Assembly (NCBI GenBank): GCA_905235805.1
Contig: CAJOMV010000009.1
Location: 1 to 56,996 of the forward strand
Reading direction: 5' to 3'
DNA: 56,996 nucleotides
Origin: an uncultured Ruminiclostridium sp.
GTDB taxonomy: Bacteria > Bacillota > Clostridia > Oscillospirales > Ruminococcaceae
The position numbers were made by a program, and so were the translations under genes. The notes below the pieces were generated by a model. That model saw only the letters and a program-made list of their open reading frames with translations. It searched no databases and was not told the origin of the DNA. Below, piece by piece: positions 32,089 to 39,725 of the stretch; position 1 is the stretch's first letter; every line of letters starts with the position of its first letter.

Positions 32089-34723
32089 AGATTTTTTCAA
32101 AAAAGCGTTCGCTGATATAGGAAAAGACAATTCCTGCCCCGACCATGAGACAATAATGAACGATGTTCTGGAAAGGGCGAAACGTATGGAGAAAAGCAAA
32201 GTAAAAAGGCACAGGATACTTGGCGCGGCAGCGGGAACGGCAGCGGCTGTCGCGGCAGTCGGCGGGAGCGTGCTGGGACTGAATTTCCTGAACGAGCACG
32301 GCGGACTGAAGGAGGGCGGCAATGCCGCGTATCACGGGGAAGTCACCGAAGCTGCGGAATACCCGGATATCACAACAAACACGCTGACGGATAACATTGC
32401 CGATGATCTCGACAATATGGGAGTTGAGAACCATATTTACAACAGGACAGAGGAAACGGAGGTCGCGCTCCCGGAGGGGCTGAAATATGAATTCGACGGC
32501 TTTACCGTGGAGCCGCGCTGGTGCACCTTCGACGGAATGACTCTACACATGGCTTACGATGTGATATCCTCCGGCACGCTGCCGGAAGATGTGGATTCCC
32601 TTGTATCGCTGTATGGGGGAGCCTATGAGTGTACCCAGACCTCAAATGAGTCGAACCGCTCCTGGAACCGTGCGCTCATCTATGCTACAGTATGCTATGC
32701 GCACATGAACAATGAAGTCAGTGTGAGCTTTGTCGAGCCGGAGTATTTTGAAGACGACAAGCTCGATATGCTCACGGAAAAAGCGGCGGAGACCGCGTTT
32801 ACCGTCACAAGACCCGATACCGCCCACAGCTTCTCCGCGGATACCGGCATGGTGAAGGTAAAGCTGACCTACGCGGAGGATATCGTGAATGTGGCTCATG
32901 TTGACGCGACCTACAACGCGGTAAGCTTTAAGCTGGGAGTGACAGAGGAGCTGCGCAATATCGCGCTGCTCTACGGCTTTGAGCCCGTTATCAGACTGAC
33001 GGACGGGACAGAGATAAAGCCGTTCAGCGGGCAGGTGCCGTTTGAGTTCGCGACAGACTACGGTCTCTATATCCGCTTTATGGTCGATACCTTCGACCCG
33101 GCGATGATAGAGGAGATATATGTGAACGGCGTCCCGCTCTGCAATATGGAGGGAGCACCGGATATGGAAGATGAGCCCGGGGATATCCTGAACGCGGCGG
33201 GTGATGTCGTCGAATTTGACGGGCTCACCGCGACGATTGAGACTGTAGATTTTGACGGGGCATTCCTGCGGGTGTACTACACGCCCTCCGGGTATGAGGA
33301 CGGCTACCCGCGCTCTGTACAGTCGATCATGATGCTCTCTGCGTATGACCCGGATGCGGAATGCGAGACGGTCTTCGGCAGTGACGGCGGCGCTTATGAC
33401 GAAGAGACGGGTCTGAGCTGTACGGATATGTTCGTTGACCTCGATGAAGGCGAGACGGTGGATATCTGCTTCATGAACAGCGAAGCTGAAAAAGCGGGGC
33501 ATTACGTCCTGACAGGCATTGACAAGTCACAGAACACCTGCGCTTACGATATCAACGACAATGACATCGCGTGGATAAGGCTGTCGCCCTTCGGCGCGGT
33601 GATAGCGGGCTCCGAGAACTTCACCCGCGACCCGAAATGCTCGTTCTCGGTGATATACAAGGACGGCAGCTCGCGCAAGTTATACGGGGAAAGCAACTCC
33701 GGCGGCATAGCGGGCGGAATTCACGGCACCCCCATAGAAGAGCACTTCGGGCTTGAAAGCGGCGACGTTGTGACGACATTCATGACATTCTCGCATGAGC
33801 CGATAGATGTCGCGAATACCGTCGGTGTCGAGATAAACCGTGTAGATGTGGCGCTGCCTGTCTCTATCAAGCCTGACTTCATCGAGTCACCGGAGGGCTC
33901 CGGGCATTATCTGCTGTCGGGTACAGCCGCGCAGGAGATGCTCGGGCACTCGTCGCTGTTCGACTTCTCGGGACCGAATTTCACATTCCCGTTAAGCAGC
34001 TTCATCTCTGACGCGACAATATATGATGAAACCGAGTTCTTATGGTATTTCTGCGCCGACAATGTCCAGCCGGTGTATGCCCCCTTTGATGGTACGATAG
34101 CCGAGAACAGACCGGACAGGGACGTTCCCGGGAATGTCGTGACGGTAAGGAGCGAATACGGCGAGTGCTGGGAGATAAGCAGTCTGGGCGAGGTGACCGT
34201 TCAGCCGGGCGACAGCGTCGCGAAGGGTGACGTCATAGGAAGCACAGAGGAGCAGGACGGATACGGGCGCTCCCGGGTGGAGTTCACACTCTATCGTGAC
34301 GATGTATCCGGCGCAGTCAGCCCGACTGAGGTGAGCGGCGAGGAAGCTCTCCGAAAGCTCATGGAATACGCGGGCGAGGAATACCGTTACCCCGTGAATG
34401 ACAACTATACCACAATAACATACTATCCGTTACGCGACAGGTTCAATCTGTCCGCCCTGTCCGATACCAAGCGGGGAGACCCGATATACGCGGCTGCGGG
34501 CGGTACGGTAGTTGACATCAACGAGGAGGTCATACCCGGCAGAGGCGCGGGCAAATACATCACGATACAAGCCGCCGACGGCAGAAAATGGCAGTACTCG
34601 CACTGCAGCGAGCTGTACGCCGCCATAGGCGACACAGTGGCGTCGGGAGATTTGATAGCCGCGGTCGGCGCCACAGGCTGGTGCACGGGACCCTGCCTTG
34701 CGATAGACTTCCCCGAAGGCTGA
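32078..34723 (+). CDS. Large membrane-anchored partner of ECF sigma 3, two degenerate LytM-like domains
   Basis: Protein of 881 aa. The cytoplasmic N-terminus (MNYEDFFKKAFADIG) and membrane segment (GAAAGTAAAVAAVGGSVLGL, then NFLNEHGGLKEGG) are nearly identical to the sigma 1 partner. The external part has two DUF4179-like segments (YEFDGFTVEPRWCTFDGMTL; VEFDGLTATIETVDFDGAFL; IRLSPFGAVI). Two successive LytM-like barrels follow: about residues 655-735 (VYAPFDGTI, VTVQPGDSVAKGDVIGS) and about 785-881 (IYAAAGGTVVDI, AAIGDTVASGDLIAAVG). The final strand reads TGPCLAIDF where active enzymes have PHLHFE. Catalysis is unlikely; sensing is inferred. Confidence 0.78.
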   Translation: MNYEDFFKKAFADIGKDNSCPDHETIMNDVLERAKRMEKSKVKRHRILGAAAGTAAAVAAVGGSVLGLNFLNEHGGLKEGGNAAYHGEVTEAAEYPDITTNTLTDNIADDLDNMGVENHIYNRTEETEVALPEGLKYEFDGFTVEPRWCTFDGMTLHMAYDVISSGTLPEDVDSLVSLYGGAYECTQTSNESNRSWNRALIYATVCYAHMNNEVSVSFVEPEYFEDDKLDMLTEKAAETAFTVTRPDTAHSFSADTGMVKVKLTYAEDIVNVAHVDATYNAVSFKLGVTEELRNIALLYGFEPVIRLTDGTEIKPFSGQVPFEFATDYGLYIRFMVDTFDPAMIEEIYVNGVPLCNMEGAPDMEDEPGDILNAAGDVVEFDGLTATIETVDFDGAFLRVYYTPSGYEDGYPRSVQSIMMLSAYDPDAECETVFGSDGGAYDEETGLSCTDMFVDLDEGETVDICFMNSEAEKAGHYVLTGIDKSQNTCAYDINDNDIAWIRLSPFGAVIAGSENFTRDPKCSFSVIYKDGSSRKLYGESNSGGIAGGIHGTPIEEHFGLESGDVVTTFMTFSHEPIDVANTVGVEINRVDVALPVSIKPDFIESPEGSGHYLLSGTAAQEMLGHSSLFDFSGPNFTFPLSSFISDATIYDETEFLWYFCADNVQPVYAPFDGTIAENRPDRDVPGNVVTVRSEYGECWEISSLGEVTVQPGDSVAKGDVIGSTEEQDGYGRSRVEFTLYRDDVSGAVSPTEVSGEEALRKLMEYAGEEYRYPVNDNYTTITYYPLRDRFNLSALSDTKRGDPIYAAAGGTVVDINEEVIPGRGAGKYITIQAADGRKWQYSHCSELYAAIGDTVASGDLIAAVGATGWCTGPCLAIDFPEG

Positions 34724-34756
34724 TAAAACAGCGGCACACAGCATTGACAGTACAAA

Positions 34757-34793
34757 AAGCCCGGAACAGGCGTTTCAGCCTGTTCCGGGCTTT
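34757..34793. terminator. Bidirectional intrinsic terminator
   Basis: AAAGCCCGGAACAGGC pairs perfectly with GCCTGTTCCGGGCTTT between the sigma 3 partner and convergent pyk. Confidence 0.9.
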
Positions 34794-34809
34794 GCTGCGT
34801 CTATATAGG

Positions 34810-36561
34810 TCAGTTCGCGGTGACTATGCCCTTCTTCGCGTCGAGATGGACGGTGGTACCGCTCTTGAGGATCTTGACAGCATTTTCCGCGCCCACTATG
34901 ACTGGGATATCCAGCGACAGTCCCACGACAGCGGCATGGCTGGTCTCGCCGCCCTTTTCCACGATGATACCGCCCGCGGAGCGGAGTATCTGCATGATGT
35001 CGTTGGTGGTCTCCTCCATGACGAGTATCTCGCCGCTCACGAACTTGTCGCGGGCTTCATCGGCGCTTCTTGCCACACATATCGGCGCGGTGACCTCCTT
35101 GTCGGTAATGCCTCTGCCCTTGACGAGCACATCTCCCACAACGTGGACCTTCATCAGATTGGTGGTGCCGGAGATGCCCAGCGGTACGCCCGCCGTGATA
35201 ACAACGAGGTCTCCGGTGTCGAGGTAGCCCTTCTTCACAGCGCAGTCAACGGCGTGAGCGAACAGAGCGTCGGTGTCGGACTGCTCCGAGGACATGAGGG
35301 GGATAACTCCCCAGCTGAGGTTGAGCTGCCGCCATGTGCGCTCGTTCGGCGTGCAGCTGAGTATGGGGCGGTTCGGGCGGTACTTCGACAGGAATTTCGC
35401 GGTGCTGCCTGTCTTGGTGACGGTGAGTATTGCCTTCGCGTTCAGGTCGAGGGCGGTGGTGACCGTCGCGTGGGAAATGGCGTTGGTGACGTTGTCGTTC
35501 TCGCCCTCATTGCGGTCGCGGAACCGCTTGGCGTAGTTGATATCCTTTTCCGCTGTCTCCGCTATACGGGTCATGGTCTTGACCGCCTCGACGGGATACA
35601 GTCCCGCTGCGGTCTCCCCGGACAGCATTATGGCGCTGGTGCCGTCGTATATTGCGTTTGCGACGTCGGTGGTCTCCGCTCTTGTGGGGCGGGGATTTTT
35701 TATCATGGAATCGAGCATCTGTGTCGCGGTGATGACCTGCTTGCCGGCGCGGTAGCCCTTCTCGATCAGCAGCTTCTGTATGCGCGGTATTTCCTCGAAG
35801 GCTATCTCGACGCCCATATCGCCGCGCGCCACCATTATGCCGTCGGAGACGCGGAGAATGTCGTCGATGTTGTCAACGCCCTCCTGATTTTCTATCTTCG
35901 CGATTATCTTGATATCGGTGCCGCCGTTCTCCTCGAGGAAGCGGCGTATCTCAAGTATGTCCTCGTCGGTGCTGACGAAGGACGCGGCAATGAAATCGAA
36001 GCCCGTTTCTATGCCGAACTTCAGGTCGCTCTTGTCCCGCTCGCTCAGATACGGCATGGAGAGCTTTATGCCCGGGAAGTTGCAGCTCTTGTTGTTGGAT
36101 ATGTAGCCGCCGTGGATAATGCGGCAGACCACATCATCGCCCTCCTCGCCCTTCACTATGTTCATGACCTTCAGCTCCAGCAGCCCGTCGTCAATGAGTA
36201 TCCTTGTGCCGATGTCGATATCCTTGGCGAGGTTTTTGTAGGTAATGGAGACTGCCTTGTCGCTGCCGGTCACCTCACGGGTGGTGAGGATAAACTCCTC
36301 CCCGTCCTTCAGCAGAGCCTTCCCGCCCTCGAACTGCTTTACACGCACCTCGGGTCCCTTTGTGTCGAGGAGCGAGGCTATGGGCAGGTCGAGCTCCTCG
36401 CGTATGCGCTTCACCTGCTCGAACACTCTGCGGTGGCTCTCATGGTCGCCGTGGGAGAAGTTCTGTCTCGCCACGTTCATACCGCTCAGCATGAGCTCCC
36501 GCAGCACCTTGTCGTCGGCTGTTGACGGTCCCATTGTGCAGACTATCTTGGTTTTTCTCAT
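34810..36561 (-). CDS. pyk: Pyruvate kinase with C-terminal phosphohistidine-type domain
   Basis: Enzyme of 583 aa converting PEP and ADP to pyruvate and ATP. MRKTKIVCTMGPST, NFSHGDHESH, LLDTKGPEVR, KIENQEGVDNIDDIL, MVARGDMGVEI and TATQMLDSM are all present. The extra C-terminal domain from about residue 490 (GGETSHAAVVG) is the PEP-utiliser mobile-type domain found in many Firmicutes pyruvate kinases; it retains a His in SHA. The ATG has GGAGGA upstream. Monocistronic. Confidence 0.96.
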   Translation of the reverse strand: MRKTKIVCTMGPSTADDKVLRELMLSGMNVARQNFSHGDHESHRRVFEQVKRIREELDLPIASLLDTKGPEVRVKQFEGGKALLKDGEEFILTTREVTGSDKAVSITYKNLAKDIDIGTRILIDDGLLELKVMNIVKGEEGDDVVCRIIHGGYISNNKSCNFPGIKLSMPYLSERDKSDLKFGIETGFDFIAASFVSTDEDILEIRRFLEENGGTDIKIIAKIENQEGVDNIDDILRVSDGIMVARGDMGVEIAFEEIPRIQKLLIEKGYRAGKQVITATQMLDSMIKNPRPTRAETTDVANAIYDGTSAIMLSGETAAGLYPVEAVKTMTRIAETAEKDINYAKRFRDRNEGENDNVTNAISHATVTTALDLNAKAILTVTKTGSTAKFLSKYRPNRPILSCTPNERTWRQLNLSWGVIPLMSSEQSDTDALFAHAVDCAVKKGYLDTGDLVVITAGVPLGISGTTNLMKVHVVGDVLVKGRGITDKEVTAPICVARSADEARDKFVSGEILVMEETTNDIMQILRSAGGIIVEKGGETSHAAVVGLSLDIPVIVGAENAVKILKSGTTVHLDAKKGIVTAN

Positions 36562-36604
36562 ATTATTGATATCCTCCGTTAAGCTGTTTCGGATCTCCTT
36601 TTTT

Positions 36605-36633
36605 ATTATATCATCATCGGCTCAAAAAGTCAA
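36605..36633 (-). promoter_or_regulatory. Promoter of pyk
   Basis: Minus strand TTGACT (36628-36633), 17 bp, TATAAT (36605-36610). Confidence 0.83.
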
Positions 36634-36647
36634 ACATTACGGACAAA

Positions 36648-36690
36648 TTGAAAGTCCCCCATACACGATATTTCGTGCGTGGGGGACTCA
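36648..36690 (-). terminator. Intrinsic terminator of the sigma 4 pair
   Basis: AGTCCCCCA and TGGGGGACT close a stem with an inner CACGA/CGTG helix, then TTTC on the minus strand. A second ATATTTCGTGC copy follows at about 36710, just before the stop codon. Confidence 0.75.
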
Positions 36691-36721
36691 GCTTTCTGAG
36701 CTGTATAATATTTCGTGCTTA

Positions 36722-38611
36722 TCAGCTCCAGACATTGCCGTTTGTCTGTGCCACCTCGACCTTCTCGCTGTCCTGCGAGATGACGGTAAGGGAGCTGTTC
36801 ACCGTGCGGACGAATTCCACATACGGCGCGTTTGTCTCGGTCAGCACACCGTCTGCGGCGACGGTATATGTTGTGCCGCCGATATTCAGGTAAACTGTAC
36901 CGTTCCTTTCGGCTACAAGCGCTTCACCGCTTATCTCGACGGGTATCAGCGTTCTGCCGTTTATCTCGAAGACATACGATCTTGTATTGCCCTCGCTGTC
37001 GGACGCGGTCAGCAGGAAGCTTCCGAATGTGACGCTTCTGCGCACCTTGCACGCCGTACCGATATCGGTCGCCTTGTTCAGTACACCGTTTACGCAGTCG
37101 AACGAGTAGAGGCTGTAATTTACGTTATCCTCCGCTCCCGCGAACCACAATGTGCCGTTCTTATAGCCTGCCGCCGATACGGGACCCGCGAACTCGACGA
37201 GTGCGCGGAACACGAGTCCGCTGTCTCTGTCTATGGTAACTTCATAGAAGTACGTTGCGGAATCAGCCACGGTGCTGACGAAGAACTTATCGTCGGAGCT
37301 GCTGTAATATACTCTTCCGATCTCAGCGCTGCCGAGGTCGGTGCCGTTATCGTTGCCGTAGAGAACGCCTGTGCCGATATCGAGAGCCACGAGGACATTG
37401 CGTCTGCCGTCGCTGCTGCAGCCGGAGACAACGGCATACTTATCGTCGTAGTATGCGATCTTCGGGTTGCCGATATTGACCACTCTTGGCTGGTTGTTCG
37501 CCACAAGTCCGCCGAGTCTGAAGAAGTATACCTGATCGCGGCAGAGGACTATCGCGTCGTTGCCGACGAGGACTGTCTCGAGGGCGTTGGGCGTATTGAG
37601 CTGATAGATATTTGTGATGAGTCCGAAATCGGGAGCCTCGGTGAACTCATCGGAGGACACGGTGATCTCGGCGGTAGTTTCCGCTGTGGTCTCCGAAGTC
37701 GTGGTGAGCTCGGGGTCATCTATCTCTATTATTGTACCCGAAATATCGGGGTCTTCATCTATTTCGACAACGGAGCCGCTCTGCCCGTCACTGCCGGTAT
37801 CGGGTTCCGCGGTGGTATCATTGTCGTCGGCTTCCGTATCCTCCGGCTCGCTCTGCTCGGCGGGCTTCTCGGTGGAGGTCGCCGCAGAGGTCGTCTCGGA
37901 TACGGGAACGCTCTCGAAATTGAACGGAGCCGTAGTTACCGGAGCTGCCGAGGTCACGGTATAGCTGTCCATACTGAGCGGGTCTGTATCTTCACGCACT
38001 ATGGGTGCGAATGTTTCGTCATTGAGTTTATCCGACTCCAGCTCCGCGAGGTCTACGCGGGAGAGGTTCTGGATATCACGGTAGCATTTTGTGGGTGCGG
38101 AGAGCTTTACTCCCGCTATACATTTATCGGAGCCGTTTGTTTCCGCGAAAGCTCCGATATCGGTCATACCGACGATAACTGTGCTGTCGGTGAGGTAAAG
38201 GTGCTCTATTCCTATGCTGTCAAAATCCTCGAGTGCCGAGAGAGATACTGCCATATCGCTGTAACACACGGGTTCAGCGAAGGTAACGTAGATATTGGAA
38301 AGTGAAGTTTCCTCGGCTGATAGATTATTATATGCCTGCTCTGCTGCGGCGAGTCTCTGTGCCGCGGAGAGCATATCTTCGGAGGAAACTATGTCTATAC
38401 CGCCTTCTCCGCCCGGTGCTGCGCTCATATACGCCACGCCTGCAACAGTCACAGCGACTGCCGCGGCAACGCCTGCTGCGGACTTCCAATGCGCGCCGAG
38501 AGTTCTCTGCCATGCGGGAGTTCTTGCGGCTTTCAGCGCATTTCTGCGGATCTTGTCTTCATCCAGCGCGTACTTCTCAAAGAGTTCTTTATAGAAGTCG
38601 TTGGTATTCAT
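36722..38611 (-). CDS. Membrane-anchored partner of sigma 4, with Thr-rich stalk and beta-propeller-like domain
   Basis: Protein of 629 aa. N-terminus MNTNDFYKELFEKYALDED, one membrane segment (SAAGVAAAVAVTVAGVAYMS, about residues 44-64), then a helix/strand region. A Thr/Ser/Glu/Asp-rich stalk (about 215-330) precedes a C-terminal domain of repeating strands (YDDKYAVVSG, GTLWFAGAED, GTVYLNIGG), like a beta-propeller. The topology and gene order equal the other three partners, but the sequence is unrelated apart from the short N-terminal DFYKELFE. It follows the sigma 4 gene after 27 bases. Putative anti-sigma or surface sensor. Confidence 0.75.
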   Translation of the reverse strand: MNTNDFYKELFEKYALDEDKIRRNALKAARTPAWQRTLGAHWKSAAGVAAAVAVTVAGVAYMSAAPGGEGGIDIVSSEDMLSAAQRLAAAEQAYNNLSAEETSLSNIYVTFAEPVCYSDMAVSLSALEDFDSIGIEHLYLTDSTVIVGMTDIGAFAETNGSDKCIAGVKLSAPTKCYRDIQNLSRVDLAELESDKLNDETFAPIVREDTDPLSMDSYTVTSAAPVTTAPFNFESVPVSETTSAATSTEKPAEQSEPEDTEADDNDTTAEPDTGSDGQSGSVVEIDEDPDISGTIIEIDDPELTTTSETTAETTAEITVSSDEFTEAPDFGLITNIYQLNTPNALETVLVGNDAIVLCRDQVYFFRLGGLVANNQPRVVNIGNPKIAYYDDKYAVVSGCSSDGRRNVLVALDIGTGVLYGNDNGTDLGSAEIGRVYYSSSDDKFFVSTVADSATYFYEVTIDRDSGLVFRALVEFAGPVSAAGYKNGTLWFAGAEDNVNYSLYSFDCVNGVLNKATDIGTACKVRRSVTFGSFLLTASDSEGNTRSYVFEINGRTLIPVEISGEALVAERNGTVYLNIGGTTYTVAADGVLTETNAPYVEFVRTVNSSLTVISQDSEKVEVAQTNGNVWS

Positions 38612-38638
38612 ACATCTTTCCTCCTTTCGTAAGTATTT

Positions 38639-39178
38639 TTAAAGGTCAAACTTTTTCTTCTGTCTTTCGATAGTGCGGTACAGCTTGTTTTTGACGTTAG
38701 ACAAGCTCATATCGAGTGTTTTTGCGACCTCATCGAGCTTCATATCGCACACGAAATGCAGGTAGAATATTCTCCCGACTATCGGGTCGTCGTTAGCGAT
38801 GTCCTCGAATATCTGTTTTGCGAGCATCTCATTCCCGATGACTTCCTCGAGAACGGGCTGTTCCTTTGACATTTCGGCTTCTATCTGCACCATCTGCTCC
38901 TCGGTATAATCCGAGAAATTCGCGCCCGAGCTTCGCTTGCTGACATTTTCGTAGTAGCTTCTGCACTCGAACTTCGCGATGTTTATGACAAAAGCCTCCG
39001 CGTTTTCTATATCCTCGTAGCCTTTTTTGGCGATACGCTGATAAAAGCGGGTATAGATATTCTGGACGATATCCTCCGAGTCCTGCATGCTGCATTTGCT
39101 GACAACAAACCGGGACACCGCGCGGAACGTCTCGCTGTAGACTTTGTTGAAATAGGCTTCAAGCGTATCGCTGCTCAA
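38639..39178 (-). CDS. ECF-like RNA polymerase sigma factor 4
   Basis: Protein of 179 aa. The region 2-like part is DSEDIVQNIYTRFYQRIAKK and AFVINIAKFECRSYYEN. Region 4 is FYLHFVCDMKLDEVAKTLDM then SLSNVKNKLYRTIERQKKK. It belongs to a different subgroup from sigma 1-3. I place the start at the TTG at 39178, six bases after GAGGTGA; a GTG at 39187 is the alternative. Upstream on the minus strand TTGAAACTTTTTTG and CCTACTACTT may be an ECF-type -35/-10 pair. A CCTAC...GTAGG dyad overlaps the latter. Confidence 0.8.
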   Translation of the reverse strand: MSSDTLEAYFNKVYSETFRAVSRFVVSKCSMQDSEDIVQNIYTRFYQRIAKKGYEDIENAEAFVINIAKFECRSYYENVSKRSSGANFSDYTEEQMVQIEAEMSKEQPVLEEVIGNEMLAKQIFEDIANDDPIVGRIFYLHFVCDMKLDEVAKTLDMSLSNVKNKLYRTIERQKKKFDL

Positions 39179-39313
39179 ACAGTTCACCTCGCTTTTTGCC
39201 CCCTACATTTAAGTAGTAGGCGATTTTGGCAAAAAAGTTTCAATTTTTCAAAATTTTTTTATTTTCATCACTATTTATGTGTAATTGTCCCCAATTTATA
39301 CCATCTGTAATCT

Positions 39314-39724
39314 CCGCCGCTCGCGCTCGAGTCGGCGCTGGCGCGCTTTGGTCGCTTGCGCTCGAGTGAGAATTCAAAGAAGTCGCTCCGCTCGAGTGCC
39401 TCCGGCGGCAAGCCCTTTAAAAAGGGCTTGAGCCTAAACTGAGTTCCGTCTGCCCCCTCCCTGCTTGTTATCACTTTCTGCCTCGCAGCCGTTATGCTCT
39501 GCAAGTGCCCTTTCGGGTGAGGCAGTACATGACCCCGTTGCAGACGCAGCAATTGCTCTTTCCGGAAGGTGGGAGGGGGAGAGTAGGGAGGAGAGAGGGG
39601 GAGGGAGGGGGAGGGAGGGAACCCACTGCGCGCATTCAAAGGCGGGTTCCAGAGAACAGTGGGTTCCCTTCCTCACACTCTTTCCCCCAAGCGCGGCGTC
39701 AGCCGCTGGCTCGAGCGCAAGCGA
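39314..39724 (-). repeat. Mosaic intergenic repeat, copy C (largest)
   Basis: Read on the minus strand this follows copy D module for module: CTCGAG unit, CCAGCGGCTGACGCCG, GGGGGAAAGAG, AGAGCAATTGCT, the CTGCCTC...GAGGCAG structured segment (39478-39524), ACTCAGTTTAGGCTCAAGCC, the AAGCCCTTTTTAAAGGGCTT hairpin, and GCCGCCGGAGGCACTCGAG with further CTCGAG units. It is longer than D by an internal insert. The right edge touches the stop codon of the permease gene. It fills most of a 547-base gap. Confidence 0.8.
39564..39685. mobile_element. Nested insert inside repeat copy C, bounded by an 8-bp direct repeat
   Basis: CTCTTTCC occurs at 39556-39563 and 39678-39685, exactly at the two edges of sequence absent from copy D. 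Inside are a long purine tract (39564-39620) and a hairpin with perfect 12-bp arms GGGAACCCACTG (39617-39628 with 39657-39668). The insert begins GGAAGG and ends with CCTTCC near the other edge. This resembles a small non-autonomous insertion with target duplication. Copy A has related purine/pyrimidine and loop sequence. Confidence 0.5.
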
Positions 39725-39725
39725 C

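Noticed and set aside
34588-36525. A 645-codon open frame antisense to pyk
   Set aside because: Shadow frame; pyruvate kinase motifs are complete on the other strand.
36245-38305. A 686-codon open frame antisense to pyk and the sigma 4 partner
   Set aside because: It spans two genes and the intergenic terminator and promoter, so it cannot be a real gene.
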